From contig CANPUZ010000049.1 of NCBI GenBank assembly GCA_947579665.1, positions 248,001 to 312,000 of the forward strand: 64,000 bases of DNA. Reading direction: 5' to 3'. This DNA comes from Sympetrum striolatum. Taxonomy: Eukaryota; Arthropoda; Insecta; Odonata; Libellulidae. The position numbers and the translations under genes were made by a program. Below are positions 1-9,456 of this stretch, piece after piece; the first letter of the stretch is position 1, and the number at the start of each line of letters is the position of its first letter. The notes beneath the pieces are model-generated. The model saw only the letters and a list, made by a program, of their open reading frames with translations. It was not told the DNA's origin and made no database searches.

Positions 1-948
1 ATGGTAAGAATTGGTTTAAGAAAAAAAGTTTCATAAGACCGTGCTACTCTTGGGTTCGATGCCAGAGCATAATAACTTTTCACTTATAAGGAATATGAGG
101 GAAAAGTAAGACGTCGTTTGAGGAATTTGCAGCCAATAAATCTGCTTGAATTTCCACACACAGTTAGAAATGGTGATCATCTATTTTGTTGAATAGGAAG
201 TATCACCAGAAAGACCCGGGTTCGATTCCGGGCAGTAAATATGTCTCCCGTTTAAATACATTGAGTTAGTTTTCATTATTTTTTTGATGCACTTATCGAA
301 ATGATAGGAAGTTAGTGCTTAGCTAGAAGATGTATGGTAAGAATTGGTTTAAGAAAAAAAGTTTCATAAGACCGTACTATTCCTGGGTTCGATGCCAGAG
401 CACAATAACTTTTTCTCATAAGGAACATATGGGAAAAGTAGGACGTTGTTTCAGGCAGTTGCAACCAATATTTCTGCTTGAATTTACCTACATAGTTAGA
501 GATGATGATTTTCTGTTGTGCTGTATAGAAAGATTTACCAGAAAGACCCGGGTTCGAAGCCAGGAGGTAAATATACCCCCCATTTAAAATACATTGTGGT
601 AGTTTTCATTATTTATTTTGATGCATTTATCGATATAATATGAAGTTGTTGCTTAGATAGAGGATGAATATAAATACTTAGTTTATGAAGAATAATTAGA
701 TAAAACCATGATGTTCCTTGGTTTGATGCCAGAACACATTAAAATTTCTCACTTAAGGAATATAAGGGAAAAGTAGGACGTCGTTTGAGGCAGTTGCAGC
801 CAATATTTCCGCTAGAATTTTCACACATAGTTAGAGATGGTAATCTTTTGTTTTGCTGCATAGTAGGTTAACCAGGAAGACCCGGGGTTTCGATACCAGA
901 CGATTAAATTGCAGCGAATTTTAAGTTTATTTTCAATCCTTTTTTTTC
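1..948 (+). repeat. Tandem array of three ~330-bp tRNA-related repeat units (family B)
   Basis: Three units start near 1, 331 and 661 and share the same order of blocks. Each has two sequences like the T-arm/B box of a tRNA: one of the type GGGTTCGATGCC, and a second about 170 bp later. In unit 1 the second reads ACCCGGGTTCGATTCCGGG (214-232), with a perfect 5-bp stem around the TTCGATT loop. A weak A-box-like stretch (AGTTAGANATGG) lies 45-55 bp before it. Units 2 and 3 have decayed stems. No full cloverleaf or acceptor stem is visible, so this is not a tRNA gene. It is best read as a tRNA-related SINE-like repeat in tandem. Other copies lie at 8085-8490, 43400-43650 and, inverted, at 27365-27480, 46950-47385 and 53340-53720. 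Confidence 0.75.
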
Positions 949-998
949 TAAACCATCGTAATGAAACACTTAGTAACTTCCACACATTTATTTTGAGC

Positions 999-1030
999 GA
1001 CCGGTTTCGTCAACGAGTTGACATCTTCAG
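999..1030 (-). ncRNA. Hammerhead-ribozyme-like core, left inverted repeat
   Basis: Read on the minus strand this gives CTGAAGA, stem II GTCAA/TTGAC with loop CTCG, then GAAACCGGTC, matching the hammerhead pattern CUGANGA-stem II-GAAA-stem III-UH. One extra U sits at the base of stem II. Stem III is the self-complementary ACCGGT, as in motifs thought to act as dimers. Pairing for stem I is poor, so this copy is probably degenerate. The assignment is from motif only. Confidence 0.45.
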
Positions 1031-1389
1031 GTACATGTATAGAAATTTCCGGACATATATATGAGAGAGGAAAAGGGGGGGTTAGGAGGATGGAGAAGAG
1101 GGGGAGTTAGAGGGAAACAAAGTAAGGAAAGGAGTGGGGAGGGGTTAGGAAACAAATATTCGTTTGTAAGCATTTCTTTCTTTCTGCTGGTTATCTCGAT
1201 GATTTCGAGGGCGTCGAGGCGGCGTCCTTTCGACTCTCGATGAAGGAGTTGAGGCTGAACGACGCTGCTGTGGCTCTGGTCGTTGAGATGTTCTGCGAAG
1301 GCCGAGCCTGGACCCCCGGTGCGTAGGCAACGCTTATGTTCCGAAATCCTAGTCTTAAGGGCCCTTCCGGTCTGTCCCAGAAATGGTTC
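1027..1389 (-). pseudogene. PLE GIY-YIG endonuclease, C-terminal fragment
   Basis: An uninterrupted minus-strand frame of 120 codons runs from 1389 to a TGA at 1029-1027; it has no start codon because it is truncated. It contains LGQTGRALKTRISEHKRC, which matches the YIG strand and conserved arginine helix of PLE endonucleases (the YIG tyrosine is F here), then an AEHLND segment with the family's conserved histidine, then a LEIIEI helix with the likely conserved glutamate, and an NEYLFPNP tail. The N-terminal GIY strand and the whole reverse transcriptase are absent. The stop codon lies inside the CTGAAGA box of the ribozyme-like motif. The stretch at about 1062-1160 codes a Pro/Leu/Ser-rich tail and is strongly purine-biased on the plus strand. 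Confidence 0.75.
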
Positions 1390-1503
1390 CTAAGAAAGGG
1401 AGTCTTCTCCAAGAGACAGGAGAGGGAGTTGATTCGGACAAAGAGGGGGTGATCCTTTTGGAAGCTATTTTCTTAAGTTTACGATTCAGGAGGTCAAAGA
1501 TGC

Positions 1504-1535
1504 CTGAAGATGTCAACTCGTTGACGAAACCGGTC
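1504..1535 (+). ncRNA. Hammerhead-ribozyme-like core, right inverted repeat
   Basis: This is the plus-strand inverted partner of the motif at 999-1030 and is identical to it over the core. Only about two base pairs of stem I can be drawn between the bases before CTGAAGA and those after GGTC. It is called from motif alone. Confidence 0.45.
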
Positions 1536-1586
1536 GCTCAAAATAAATGTGTGGAAGTTACTAAGTGTTTCATTTACGATGGTTTA

Positions 1587-2403
1587 TACTGAATTCCACC
1601 AAGTGAGGATTGAACATATTAATTATACTTTTTTTTTCTTTTTAGGACCGTGCCGAGATGATGCCGATATGAAATTAGCGTTGTCGATCTGCTTGCAGTA
1701 TGCAAGCTACATTTTACTCGTATCTTATACATAGGTATATCCGGAGAAACGTCTATGATTTATAGATAATAATTTTCGATCCGGAGCTCCGAGAATTTCG
1801 ATAGAATAAACGAAGATTTTGAGGTTGTAAAAAACTCATGGCGAAACAGTTTCTCCCACAAGAGCCTCACAGAATAAGTCCTAATAGATATCAAAAGCCA
1901 GGATCACAGTTGAGGACACAGCGGCATGAGACATATCAAGAACGATATCCAACCAAGTCCGTAAAAAATACTAAAGTCGTCATGAAGATCAATAACTAGG
2001 AGCGTAATGAATAGGAACGAATAAAAGCAGGCAAAATACTGTATCAATTGAAACGTTCGCGGAATGCATTGTTGGGAAAGCTTGGTTACGCCTCGAATCC
2101 CAACAATGGTTCATAAATTGTAATACTCGCGAGGGATATTGTTGTTGAGTTCGCCTAGTAACGAGGGGGAAGGGGGATTTCTTCTTACCGCCATGAGAGT
2201 GCCTAAACGATGCCAACTAGGAAAACGTTTAATAGTTTGAATGCATTAATATTACCAATTCGAGTTACACTGACTCGTCCGTTAAAACAGAAAATCTCCG
2301 ACTAACTGTGTTTTAAATCCAATTTCAAGTATGTTGCAGTGAAGATAGCTCAATATAATATTCGTGAGAACAGCTAGTAAATTGAAGAAGTTTTTTAAGG
2401 TAG
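1587..2403. other. Non-coding stretch with a worn family A tail
   Basis: No coding region can be supported here. Around 1735-1860 the sequence keeps the family A pattern: GAATTTCGATAGAATAAACG, then GAGGTTGTAAAAAACTCAT. This is a worn copy of the Helitron-like repeat seen many times from 36 kb on. The remainder is unassigned. Confidence 0.4.
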
Positions 2404-2969
2404 TCACCAAAAATATTTGCGACTCTTTTTAAATTGGCCTGGAATCCCACGGCGGGCGGGGGCGACGGGTCGCCGCGGCCTCATTTGATCCTCTATGGCC
2501 GGTGGACTATCATAAACATCGTCAATCATTTCTTGCGTCCTCTCTGAGACGGGCGCATTTGTACTGTTCCGCGGCACAACGATTGCGATACCCACTCTTT
2601 AGATGAAGTACTTCGACCGGCAATATCTAAATTTCGGCCACATACGACGGATTGTAGAAATCCCCTTTGAATTGGGACATTCGCTTTTATTGTATTTGAC
2701 TTGTTTTGACTGTTTGTTTTCCCCTTGCTGCCGGCAGAATTAACCGGCGGGGCTTTCTGAAATAACTCTTTCGGTGCAATTAAATCGGCATTGTCGGGAG
2801 AGTCAACGACTTCGGTGTAACATTTCGAACATAAAGGTGCTTCGTTTGATGGCCTTTCATTTGTTGAAATTACAGAGTTGGGAGTTAAGTCGCTGCCAAC
2901 AGAGACTGCAGTTGATCGATTAGATTTAGATTTCTCGGTTTTATTAATATTTTGAATGATATTACTCAA
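2404..2969 (-). pseudogene. Possible ORF1 (gag-like) of a non-LTR retrotransposon
   Basis: A 147-codon minus-strand frame starts with an ATG at 2969 (MSNIIQNINKTEKSKSN) and overlaps a second frame ending at 2404 (with MIDDVYDSPPAIEDQMRPRR). Reading both needs a frameshift near 2590. The protein is polar, low in hydrophobics and rich in Ser, Asn, Lys and Pro, as the N-terminal parts of retrotransposon ORF1 proteins often are. It has no zinc knuckle or other motif that would prove this. Upstream on the same strand (2970-3480) is a more GC-rich leader-like stretch. A host gene exon is the alternative. Confidence 0.3.
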
Positions 2970-3590
2970 AAATTAAAAAGAATTCCCTGAGGGAGAACTC
3001 CCGTCGCTCAGAATTCTTCCTCGAGGATTGCGATTGTCCCGAGCATTGGGAATTTTGGCCAAGTTAGAATAACTCATTTTCGATCCTTATTAAAAGATTC
3101 ACGTCTTATTTAAAAAAATATACAAAATATACGCAAGGGCCTCCGAAAGCGGTGGTCGAGCAAACTACTAGCAATTGCAGAATTTTATGTAAAATATTAA
3201 TTGAAGCAATTCCCGCGGGAGCGGAAAAATAAAAAACATCCCCCAAGGGGCGGAATAAAATGAGAAAAAATATTTCGAACCGATTTGAAAAAGCTGAGGC
3301 GATTGCGCCGAAGCGAAACAACAAACACTAAGTGGCCGCGGCCACTGATCTACGTAATGAATTTAAATACCTAAAAAAGAAAACCTACAAACTAAAAATA
3401 AAATAAGAAAAGCTCGAGAGAGCAAATACTCATAAAATATGAGCAAATAGAAAGAAGCTCCTGGTGGTCCTAGGTGATACCGAGGACTAGCCCTGGGATC
3501 TCGCAAAAGTTTATTTGCACCTCAAAGGTTAAAGCGGCATCATCGAATTGAATCTCAGGTCGAATGTATTTCCCTCAGGTCGCCTTTATA
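2970..3590. other. Leader-like non-coding stretch
   Basis: This lies upstream of the possible ORF1 on the minus strand. It contains a palindrome GGCCGCGGCC near 3332 and purine-rich segments. No coding region is recognised; it could be the 5' untranslated region of that element. Confidence 0.3.
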
Positions 3591-3599
3591 TACGCCCCT

Positions 3600-4110
3600 T
3601 CCACTGCTACTCCGTGTTTTCTTCTTAAGATTCCTTTCCAACTATTATGAATGTAATAACCACCCTCTCTGTTCATATTTTCAGGTGTTTTGAATATTTC
3701 TATCGCTTCCTTTATTACCCGTGGGTAATATCGTCTCTCTTTCGAAATTATTTCAGCCTCCTTAAATTGGAAGTCGTGTCCCGGCTCACTCCAGGCGTTG
3801 TCTGTGAGAGATTAAATTGTTTGTTTTTCGTCACTCTTCTGTGCTCCCTTATTCGAATTTTTAAGGATCTGCATGTTTCTCCTAAATAGGATTTTCCGCA
3901 GGAGCAAGGGACTCGATAAACGCCTTCATGAAGTACTTGGGGTAATCTTTCTTTAGCTCCCGGTAGGCAGTCATTTATTTTCTTTATACAGTTGAGCCGG
4001 GTGACTATGTCATGTTTTTTTAAAACTCTTGCAATCTTCTCTTTTGCGACAAAGGAAACGATGGCGTATCCTCTGGTTTCGGGTTTGTGGAGAACAGACC
4101 CGAACTGAAT
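3600..4110 (-). pseudogene. Penelope-like element, C-terminal fragment with GIY-YIG endonuclease
   Basis: The minus strand encodes a linker ending in KKHDIVTRLNCIKKINDCLP, then GVYRVPCSCGKSYLGETCRS. This has the GVY and YLG versions of the GIY and YIG strands and the CxC pair typical of PLE endonucleases. It is followed by the arginine-rich IRIREHRR helix. After about residue 30 of the domain the frame shifts once, and the rest (VIKEAIEIF, NREGGYYIHNSWK) continues in another frame. The end is near 3600. No reverse transcriptase is left. It is a different PLE lineage from the fragment at 1027-1389, whose sequence is only distantly similar. Confidence 0.8.
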
Positions 4111-4129
4111 ACCCGAAGTGTGAATATTA

Positions 4130-4166
4130 CCCTTTAATTCTCTTTAGGGTAAAGAGAATTTAAGGG
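4130..4166. repeat. Hairpin with 17-bp stem and GGG loop
   Basis: The arms 4130-4146 and 4150-4166 are reverse complements with one mismatch and a 3-base loop. It sits just upstream (minus sense) of the PLE fragment at 3600-4110. Confidence 0.7.
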
Positions 4167-4169
4167 TCG

Positions 4170-4730
4170 GTAAAGAGAAAAAATAGGTGAACAGCGGATG
4201 GAAGAATAAGCGTGCTGAGATCTGACGAAACAGACTACCGAACCTTCAGCGCGCGAGCGTCACGCCTGTACTCAAAATATTTTTTCTTTCTTAAATGAAA
4301 TATTGCCCTCACTAATTATTTAAATTTGTAGAGGAGGGTTCGATGTACAACATATAAAAAATGAGAAAAATCGAAGGGGCAGGTACACCGTCAAAAATCG
4401 ATTTGAAAGTTTAAAATTGTTATAAACTTTATCAAATTGTTTGAATTTTATAATAAATTTCTATATGTATCTTAACTAACGCAAAACCTTTACATTAAGC
4501 TATATTGGGTATTTTTAGCCTCTATGTTACCGGAGATATGGCCTCGAATGCGAAGGAACTTTCGTAAAATTTTAATTTTTAAACATTGCAATATTTCGCA
4601 ACCAACTGCGAAAATTGTTCGGGGATTTTCATTTTATTAATAAATGACGTTGATTTGCCAAATTTGGTGAAAATCGGTCACCTCGAGGGTCAATTCTGCC
4701 GATTTTCTTGTCGAATTGGCGTGGAATGAC
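4170..4730. other. AT-rich non-coding stretch
   Basis: No open reading frame of interest. The text around 4500-4700 (GGAGATATGGCCTCGAATGC, GGTGAAAATCGGTCACCTCG) reads like the flank of an old transposon, but no termini could be placed. Confidence 0.3.
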
Positions 4731-5010
4731 CCGTTTGTATGTGTGTTTGTCCTCGATTGGAATCAACACAATTCGCCCGATTTATGTCAAACTTTGCATA
4801 CGTGTTCTCTGGGATTAGGAAAGAAGTACTGTCTTATTCGATAATTTCCCTTCGAACCAAGATCACCCCAAAATATTGTCATAAGAGGTATTTGTAAAGT
4901 TCACAGTTAATGGTTGCAGGGTTTAATTCCTTTAAAGAATTGAATTAGAAGGAATGGTCGCGCAGAGTCGATACAAAGGAACGGAATTTGAATGACGATT
5001 CTACGGCCGG
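4731..5010 (+). repeat. Family A (Helitron-like) repeat copy, 5' part
   Basis: It starts with GTGTGTTTGTCCTCGATTGG and runs through CAAACTTTGCATACGTGTTC, CGAACCAAGATC, GGTTGCAGGGTTTAATTCC and AGAAGGAATGGTCGC. The same blocks in the same order occur at 37083-37690 and 37693-38242. The 3' half is lost, replaced after about 5010 by degenerate GAGCGAAGT-type tandem motifs. Confidence 0.7.
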
Positions 5011-5400
5011 GTGGCATCCAAATGCGAAGCGAAGCTAAGTTGAGCGAAGTTACGCAGAGCGGACTACACTTCGACAATTGTACCGAATGCTTTTGAAGAT
5101 GCGCCCACCGGATACGAAGCGGAGTTGAGCTGAGAATTGTGACGTCACTCAAGTTCGCTCAGCTCATCTTCCGAACGGCCGGAGCTCGTGCTAAAGCGAA
5201 GTCATCTTCCTCCTCCACAGCTCTCAACGCGATAGTGGTGGAATGGGGACCTCTCCCTACTTTCCTCGGCAGAATCTGAATTGACATCAGAGTGTGAAGG
5301 ATTCACAAGCGAAAAAGGTGCGATTAATCTCCAATTATAGCTTTCTTTCAGAAACATGAATGTCAATACAGAAGACCGATTCAATTTCACAAAAAGTAAT
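5010..5400. repeat. Degenerate GCGAAG/GAGCGAAGT short repeats
   Basis: Between about 5018 and 5195 the motif GAGCGAAGT or GCGAAG recurs in both orientations. This gives local GC enrichment and some self-complementarity. The rest of the stretch to 5400 contains only unsupported reading frames. Confidence 0.4.
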
Positions 5401-5532
5401 AATCACTTTCAGTCAATCTATGTTAATTGCAATCGGACCGCATAATTCAATTACTTCCAATGTGGTTACACTTCAATTAAGTCCCAATTTAAGATATTCA
5501 CTCGTCTTAGCGGGAATGCAATCATTGTGAAA

Positions 5533-5756
5533 ATGTCGTTCGAAAGGTTCACTACAGCCGCGAAAGATTTCCTCGTAAATATAATCATTAAACGCAGGTC
5601 AGTTTTTGAAAATAATAAAAATGATGCTGTGACATCGTCAGCGAATAATTGTCTCGGAGAAGAAAAACAGCTTAAAAACTCAGCTTTGCAATCAAAAACA
5701 GTGGGATTTTCATTCACGTCCAATAAAAAGAATAAAAACACGACAATTTCAAGTAA
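5533..5756 (+). CDS. Candidate 5' coding exon of an unrecognised gene
   Basis: An ATG in a good invertebrate context (GAAAATG, 5533) opens a frame of about 75 codons: MSFERFTTAAKDFLVNIIIK onward, basic, ending in KNKNTTIS. The frame meets a consensus splice donor, CAA|GTAAGT, at 5756/5757. The encoded segment is Lys/Asn/Ser-rich with no domain. The support is the pairing of a good start with a strong donor; no downstream acceptor was linked. It may be chance in AT-rich DNA. Confidence 0.25.
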
Positions 5757-5769
5757 GTTTTAAATCATA

Positions 5770-6850
5770 GCTGGTGTTCCTATCCAGATATTTACTGATC
5801 ATCAAAAGTTAGAATTTGTATGAAGATTGAAGAAAAATTTCATAGACATTAATTACGTTAGTAAAGTGATTAATCGTTGTGGTGCATCTTTAAGATGCAT
5901 TGATATTAAATTGAGAACTTTTTATACTATTAGTTCCGTATTAACAATAATAATATTTTAATTACCGCAAACAGGAATTACCCAATTACATACGATACAA
6001 TCTACAATATAAATAAAACATACATAAGAATATATACATCACAAGAAATTAAAAATAAATTTAAAAAATATTTGAGTAAATTTTCTGCTTAAAAGACGGA
6101 AGCGAGTCATAAAAAATATCAATAAAAGGGGTTTTACTTAAGACATCATTTGTCGCTCTCATTATTCTGGCCATTGGTTCATATCGGCATACATCCAAAG
6201 GAGTCCTTAAACAGCATTGGAGTGTCTTAGTGGTACATTGAGGTTCGCAAGCGAAACAAGTTTACCAGAGTCGACGCAGCCTTTACGATGTTTCTAAGGA
6301 ACACAATATCCGCCACGGCACGTCGTTTTTGGAGAGGAACAAGATTGTACTGCTTGCAAACATTGTTGTAGTCCTCTTTACGAAAGGTAGTACCAGAAAT
6401 TTTATAAATAATATAAAAATTTGATTAATATAAAATGAACAGTTTGCTCGAGTATTGTCCAAACGTTAGGAAACTTATCTGCTATTAGCGAAATAGATAA
6501 ATTTGTGTTCAAAGGCTAAAAGTATTATCTCAGTTAAAGTACGCCGGCATAATTATTATAACAGAATCCGTCTCTTACGGAAATTCCGTGAATTAACGGT
6601 AATATCAGAGAATTGAATTCTCAGACTTCTATCTCTAATCTAAATCTTACATAATCTTGTATTTTTACAAACGAATTATTATTTCGTAAATTTATCCTTT
6701 GAAGTTAATTAGTAAATTTATCCATTGAATTGGTTTCCTAAAGATTCCAGCCTATCATCTGAGTAACACTCACTGTTTTAACGTAGCAATTCTTTGCAAA
6801 TTGTTTCGCCTTTCGTTGTCATTCAATTCGTTATCGTTGTACTTAATTCC
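5770..6850. other. AT-rich intergenic or intronic stretch
   Basis: No coding region, repeat family or RNA gene could be supported. It contains several runs such as AATAATAATATTTTAATTAC. Confidence 0.5.
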
Positions 6851-6855
6851 TAAAT

Positions 6856-7299
6856 ATGACACTTGTCGGCCCATACAAGTACTCGACTGCATGCAAACTC
6901 AAGCTGAGGAACGCGAAAGTAAATCCGAAAGAGAAACCTGCTTCTCCATTAGCTTCTTCGATAGCTTTCGAGCGTTTCTTAACCTCCGCGCAGCGCCAAC
7001 CAAAGATACATTGGGATAGGACGGGAGAGAGGTCAAAAGATAAGCTGTGGAAGGAAGACTGTCGAGACGGAATGAAGGGGAAGTGTCGTAAAGCTCGGTT
7101 GTTGCGTAACAATGACTGCGGAGACGGAATGAATGACGGGAGGCGGTGGCGTCTAGTGGACATTGAGTGGAAGAAGGGAAACGGATTCCAATGCTTTCTG
7201 GATAGCAGTGGGAAATGCGTTCGAGCCATGGAGAGCTGGCAACGTCGCTCTAGGATCCTAGAGTCTTCTCCTTTGAGAAGTATTTCGCAGCCACGGTAG
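6856..7299 (+). CDS. Unsupported 147-codon open reading frame
   Basis: An ATG-started frame (MTLVGPYKYSTACKLKLRNA) of 147 codons, overlapped by a long open frame on the other strand. The region is more GC-rich than its surroundings and purine-rich on the plus strand. The motif GACGGAATGAA occurs twice, at about 7067 and 7123, which suggests a short internal duplication. The product would be very basic and has no recognisable domain. Open frames on both strands are expected in such biased DNA, so it may be non-coding. Confidence 0.2.
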   Translation: MTLVGPYKYSTACKLKLRNAKVNPKEKPASPLASSIAFERFLTSAQRQPKIHWDRTGERSKDKLWKEDCRDGMKGKCRKARLLRNNDCGDGMNDGRRWRLVDIEWKKGNGFQCFLDSSGKCVRAMESWQRRSRILESSPLRSISQPR

Positions 7300-8080
7300 A
7301 TAGCGCTATGGGATTTTCTTCACAGCAAAACACTCGTTTGGGTCTTCTCTTAACTTATTGCACTCTGAGAATAAAAGAATTTGAACTTAAGTGGTCCTTA
7401 AGAAGCCATTAAAAACAACGAAGACTGTATTTCACGTAGTTTAAAATTACGTTGGCTAAAATTAGAAAAATACGCGATTCAAAGGCGTTTTGAAAACTGA
7501 AAGATTAAAACGGTAATCAATAATATTAAATTAGCCAAGTAAATTATGATATGCAGGGTGTCCAAAAAGTGGTGATAATCGGAAGGGATCCTCTTGGGCT
7601 ACCCGAATAACCCCACTTTGGGTGACCGCTTTTCATTCATTTTCGAATTATGATTATTTTTCGTATTTAAAAAAAATGTGACTCTCAATACATTTTTCGT
7701 CAATGCAATGTAAACACTTACGATTTAGACTTTATTTTTTTCACTAGAATATCTGAATAGATTATTTAACCGAAGAAAAACCATTTGTTGTCCTATCAGC
7801 TTCAAATAAAAAAATGTGACGTCTTAAATTTCATCAAAATCTTTGCGGCCAATTTAAAAAGAGCTACGGAACTATTTTTTAAAAATAACTTCTTTAAAAA
7901 CTTGCCCAATTTATTAGCTATCTACAAAAATTTAATTGAGCTATCTCAACGGCAACATACTTATATAGTACGAGCGAAATTATGCATTGCGCGAATATTT
8001 AAAAATAAACTTTTAAATTATTTCTCGGAAGGAGAGTGAATTCAAATCACGGAGTTCGTAGAAGACGCGCCCTTCTATTT
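7300..8080. other. AT-rich stretch with a CAGGGTGTCC element end
   Basis: At 7554-7564 GCAGGGTGTCC is followed by AAAAAGTGG. CAGGGTGTCC is a frequent outer end of insect DNA transposons and recurs at about 45535. No transposase was found here. An 84-codon frame at 7785-8039 is AT-rich and unsupported. Confidence 0.35.
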
Positions 8081-8084
8081 CAAT

Positions 8085-8490
8085 AGAACATGTTACTATA
8101 ATATACGTGGGTTCGACGCCAGGTGGGTGCAAAATCCTCCCGTTTCAATTACATTGCGGCGATTTTTTAGATTTTTTTAAAACCCTACCCGATAACATGG
8201 AGGCTTAAAACCCGGCAAGTGAATAGAGATCATGAATTCATTTTCTATAAGCTTTTTAACGTTTTCCTAATGAAGATTGCTTCGATGCCAGAGCGTCATT
8301 TACACTCCCCCATACATTTCATATGGGGAAAACAGTATCTTATTTTAGGATCATCTCGGTATGGTATCCACTTCAAACTTCGGATTATATTACTGATAAT
8401 ATATATGACCCTTCAGGTCATATATGTATTCACATTTTCAAAAGGGATCCAGTTTCGACACCAAACAGTCCTAATTCTTAAGAAATACTT
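8085..8490 (+). repeat. Family B repeat copy
   Basis: It contains the T-arm-like GTGGGTTCGACGCCAGGTGG (about 8107) followed by CTCCCGTTTCAATTACATTG. A second half begins CGATGCCAGAGCGTCATTTA and has TCTCGGTATGGTATCC. The second half matches the reverse complement of 53370-53540 over about 170 bp. A 10-bp hairpin, ATATATGACC/GGTCATATAT, lies at about 8400-8424. Confidence 0.7.
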
Positions 8491-8499
8491 GACGGTAAT

Positions 8500-9254
8500 T
8501 TAAATATTTTTCTGAAGCATTTTCCGAAAATTTAGGAATACATAATAGTCATGAATACTTTTACAAATGCAGTGTGCAGTTTTCCTGATGGATGCTTCAT
8601 GGATGGATGCTTGCAGAATGTAACAAACCTTTACTCGTAAATAATATATCCATTGTATCTAAAACGCATACAAGTTTAGAAAGTCAAGTCATATAACATT
8701 ACGATTGCAAAACATATATATATTAGTTCTTAGTTCATCTTAACTCTTGGATTACGAATGGAATTTATTTGTTTACATCCGAAATTGGCAGGAATGGATT
8801 CATGGTGAATAAAAGAATGAATGCCTCGTATACTAAGAACAATGATTGGACCAAGTGCACTGCGAAAACAAACTCCAGGTGACATTTTGCGGAATTGTTT
8901 TTGTGAGAGGCAAAGAATAAGTCGCAATCCAGCAAAAGCATCGCCGTGTGGGATATGAATCGGCCAATCTTAATTAACCCTCCATAGACAAGTTATGTGG
9001 GGGAAAGGGAATGCTAGCTCATTAATCATTGCTGTCCGTGAACTAAATTTGCTTAGTAAGAAAGGTTAGGACACCAACAAAATGCACCAAGTACCTTTAA
9101 GGGAAAGTACATACATACAAGAGTGTTGTACCTTTCGGTAGATTCAATTGCATCAATATTCCAAATTCCCCCTTCAATGAAATCTCCTTTACATCCTTAT
9201 ACTATTCTCTATTTAAATTTCCTATTGGAAAATATCTGCATAAACTTTACACAG
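8500..9254. other. Non-coding stretch upstream of the 9255 exon
   Basis: No coding region is supported. It may be intron, since it ends in the polypyrimidine-poor but plausible acceptor CTTTACACAG at 9245-9254. Confidence 0.35.
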
Positions 9255-9456
9255 CTCGGAACAGCTCACTCCGGTGAAGGACCACGAACTCTTCAAGCAG
9301 CCCATATCGCTAGCAAGAGAGAGACAGCACAACTGGAGGTCGCATTCCATCGAAGGACGTTCGCAGCCCCTTCCTTTTGCGATCCCGCAACTGACGGAGG
9401 AAGAGGCCAACGTTGTGGATGAGACAAAATGGGTACGATATGACCCTGACCCATCG
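9255..9456 (+). CDS. Internal coding exon of an unrecognised host gene
   Basis: Between an acceptor (TTTACACAG, ending 9254) and a donor (TCG|GTTAGT at 9456/9457) lies an open frame with G/C-ending codons unlike the surrounding AT-rich DNA. It reads SEQLTPVKDHELFKQPISLA and continues hydrophilic to TEEEANVVDETK. The segment is polar with a cluster of acidic residues at its end, like a cytoplasmic linker. An alternative donor is G|GTACGA near 9433. I do not recognise the protein. Complex non-repetitive sequence to 10000 fits the intron of the same gene. Confidence 0.5.

Larger units (their letters stand above)
949..1586 (-). mobile_element. Penelope-like element relic with ~85-bp inverted terminal repeats
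   Basis: The first ~85 bases and the last ~85 bases are near-perfect inverted copies of each other, flanked by TA on both sides. Each copy contains the string CTGAAGA, then a 5-bp stem GTCAA/TTGAC, then GAAACCGGTC, on opposite strands. Between them the minus strand encodes the end of a GIY-YIG endonuclease. The order endonuclease then terminal repeat with ribozyme-like core fits a PLE read on the minus strand. PLEs are known to carry terminal repeats in direct or inverted orientation and hammerhead motifs in them. The reverse transcriptase part is missing, so this is a 5'-truncated or internally deleted copy. Confidence 0.75.

Noticed and set aside
211..240. A tRNA gene ending in ACCCGGGTTCGATTCCGGG
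   Set aside because: Only the T-arm is convincing; there is no matching acceptor stem or anticodon arm upstream, and the segment is part of a tandem repeat.
1061..1243. Plus-strand 60-codon Gly/Arg-rich frame
   Set aside because: It is antisense to the Pro/Leu-rich tail of the PLE endonuclease fragment.
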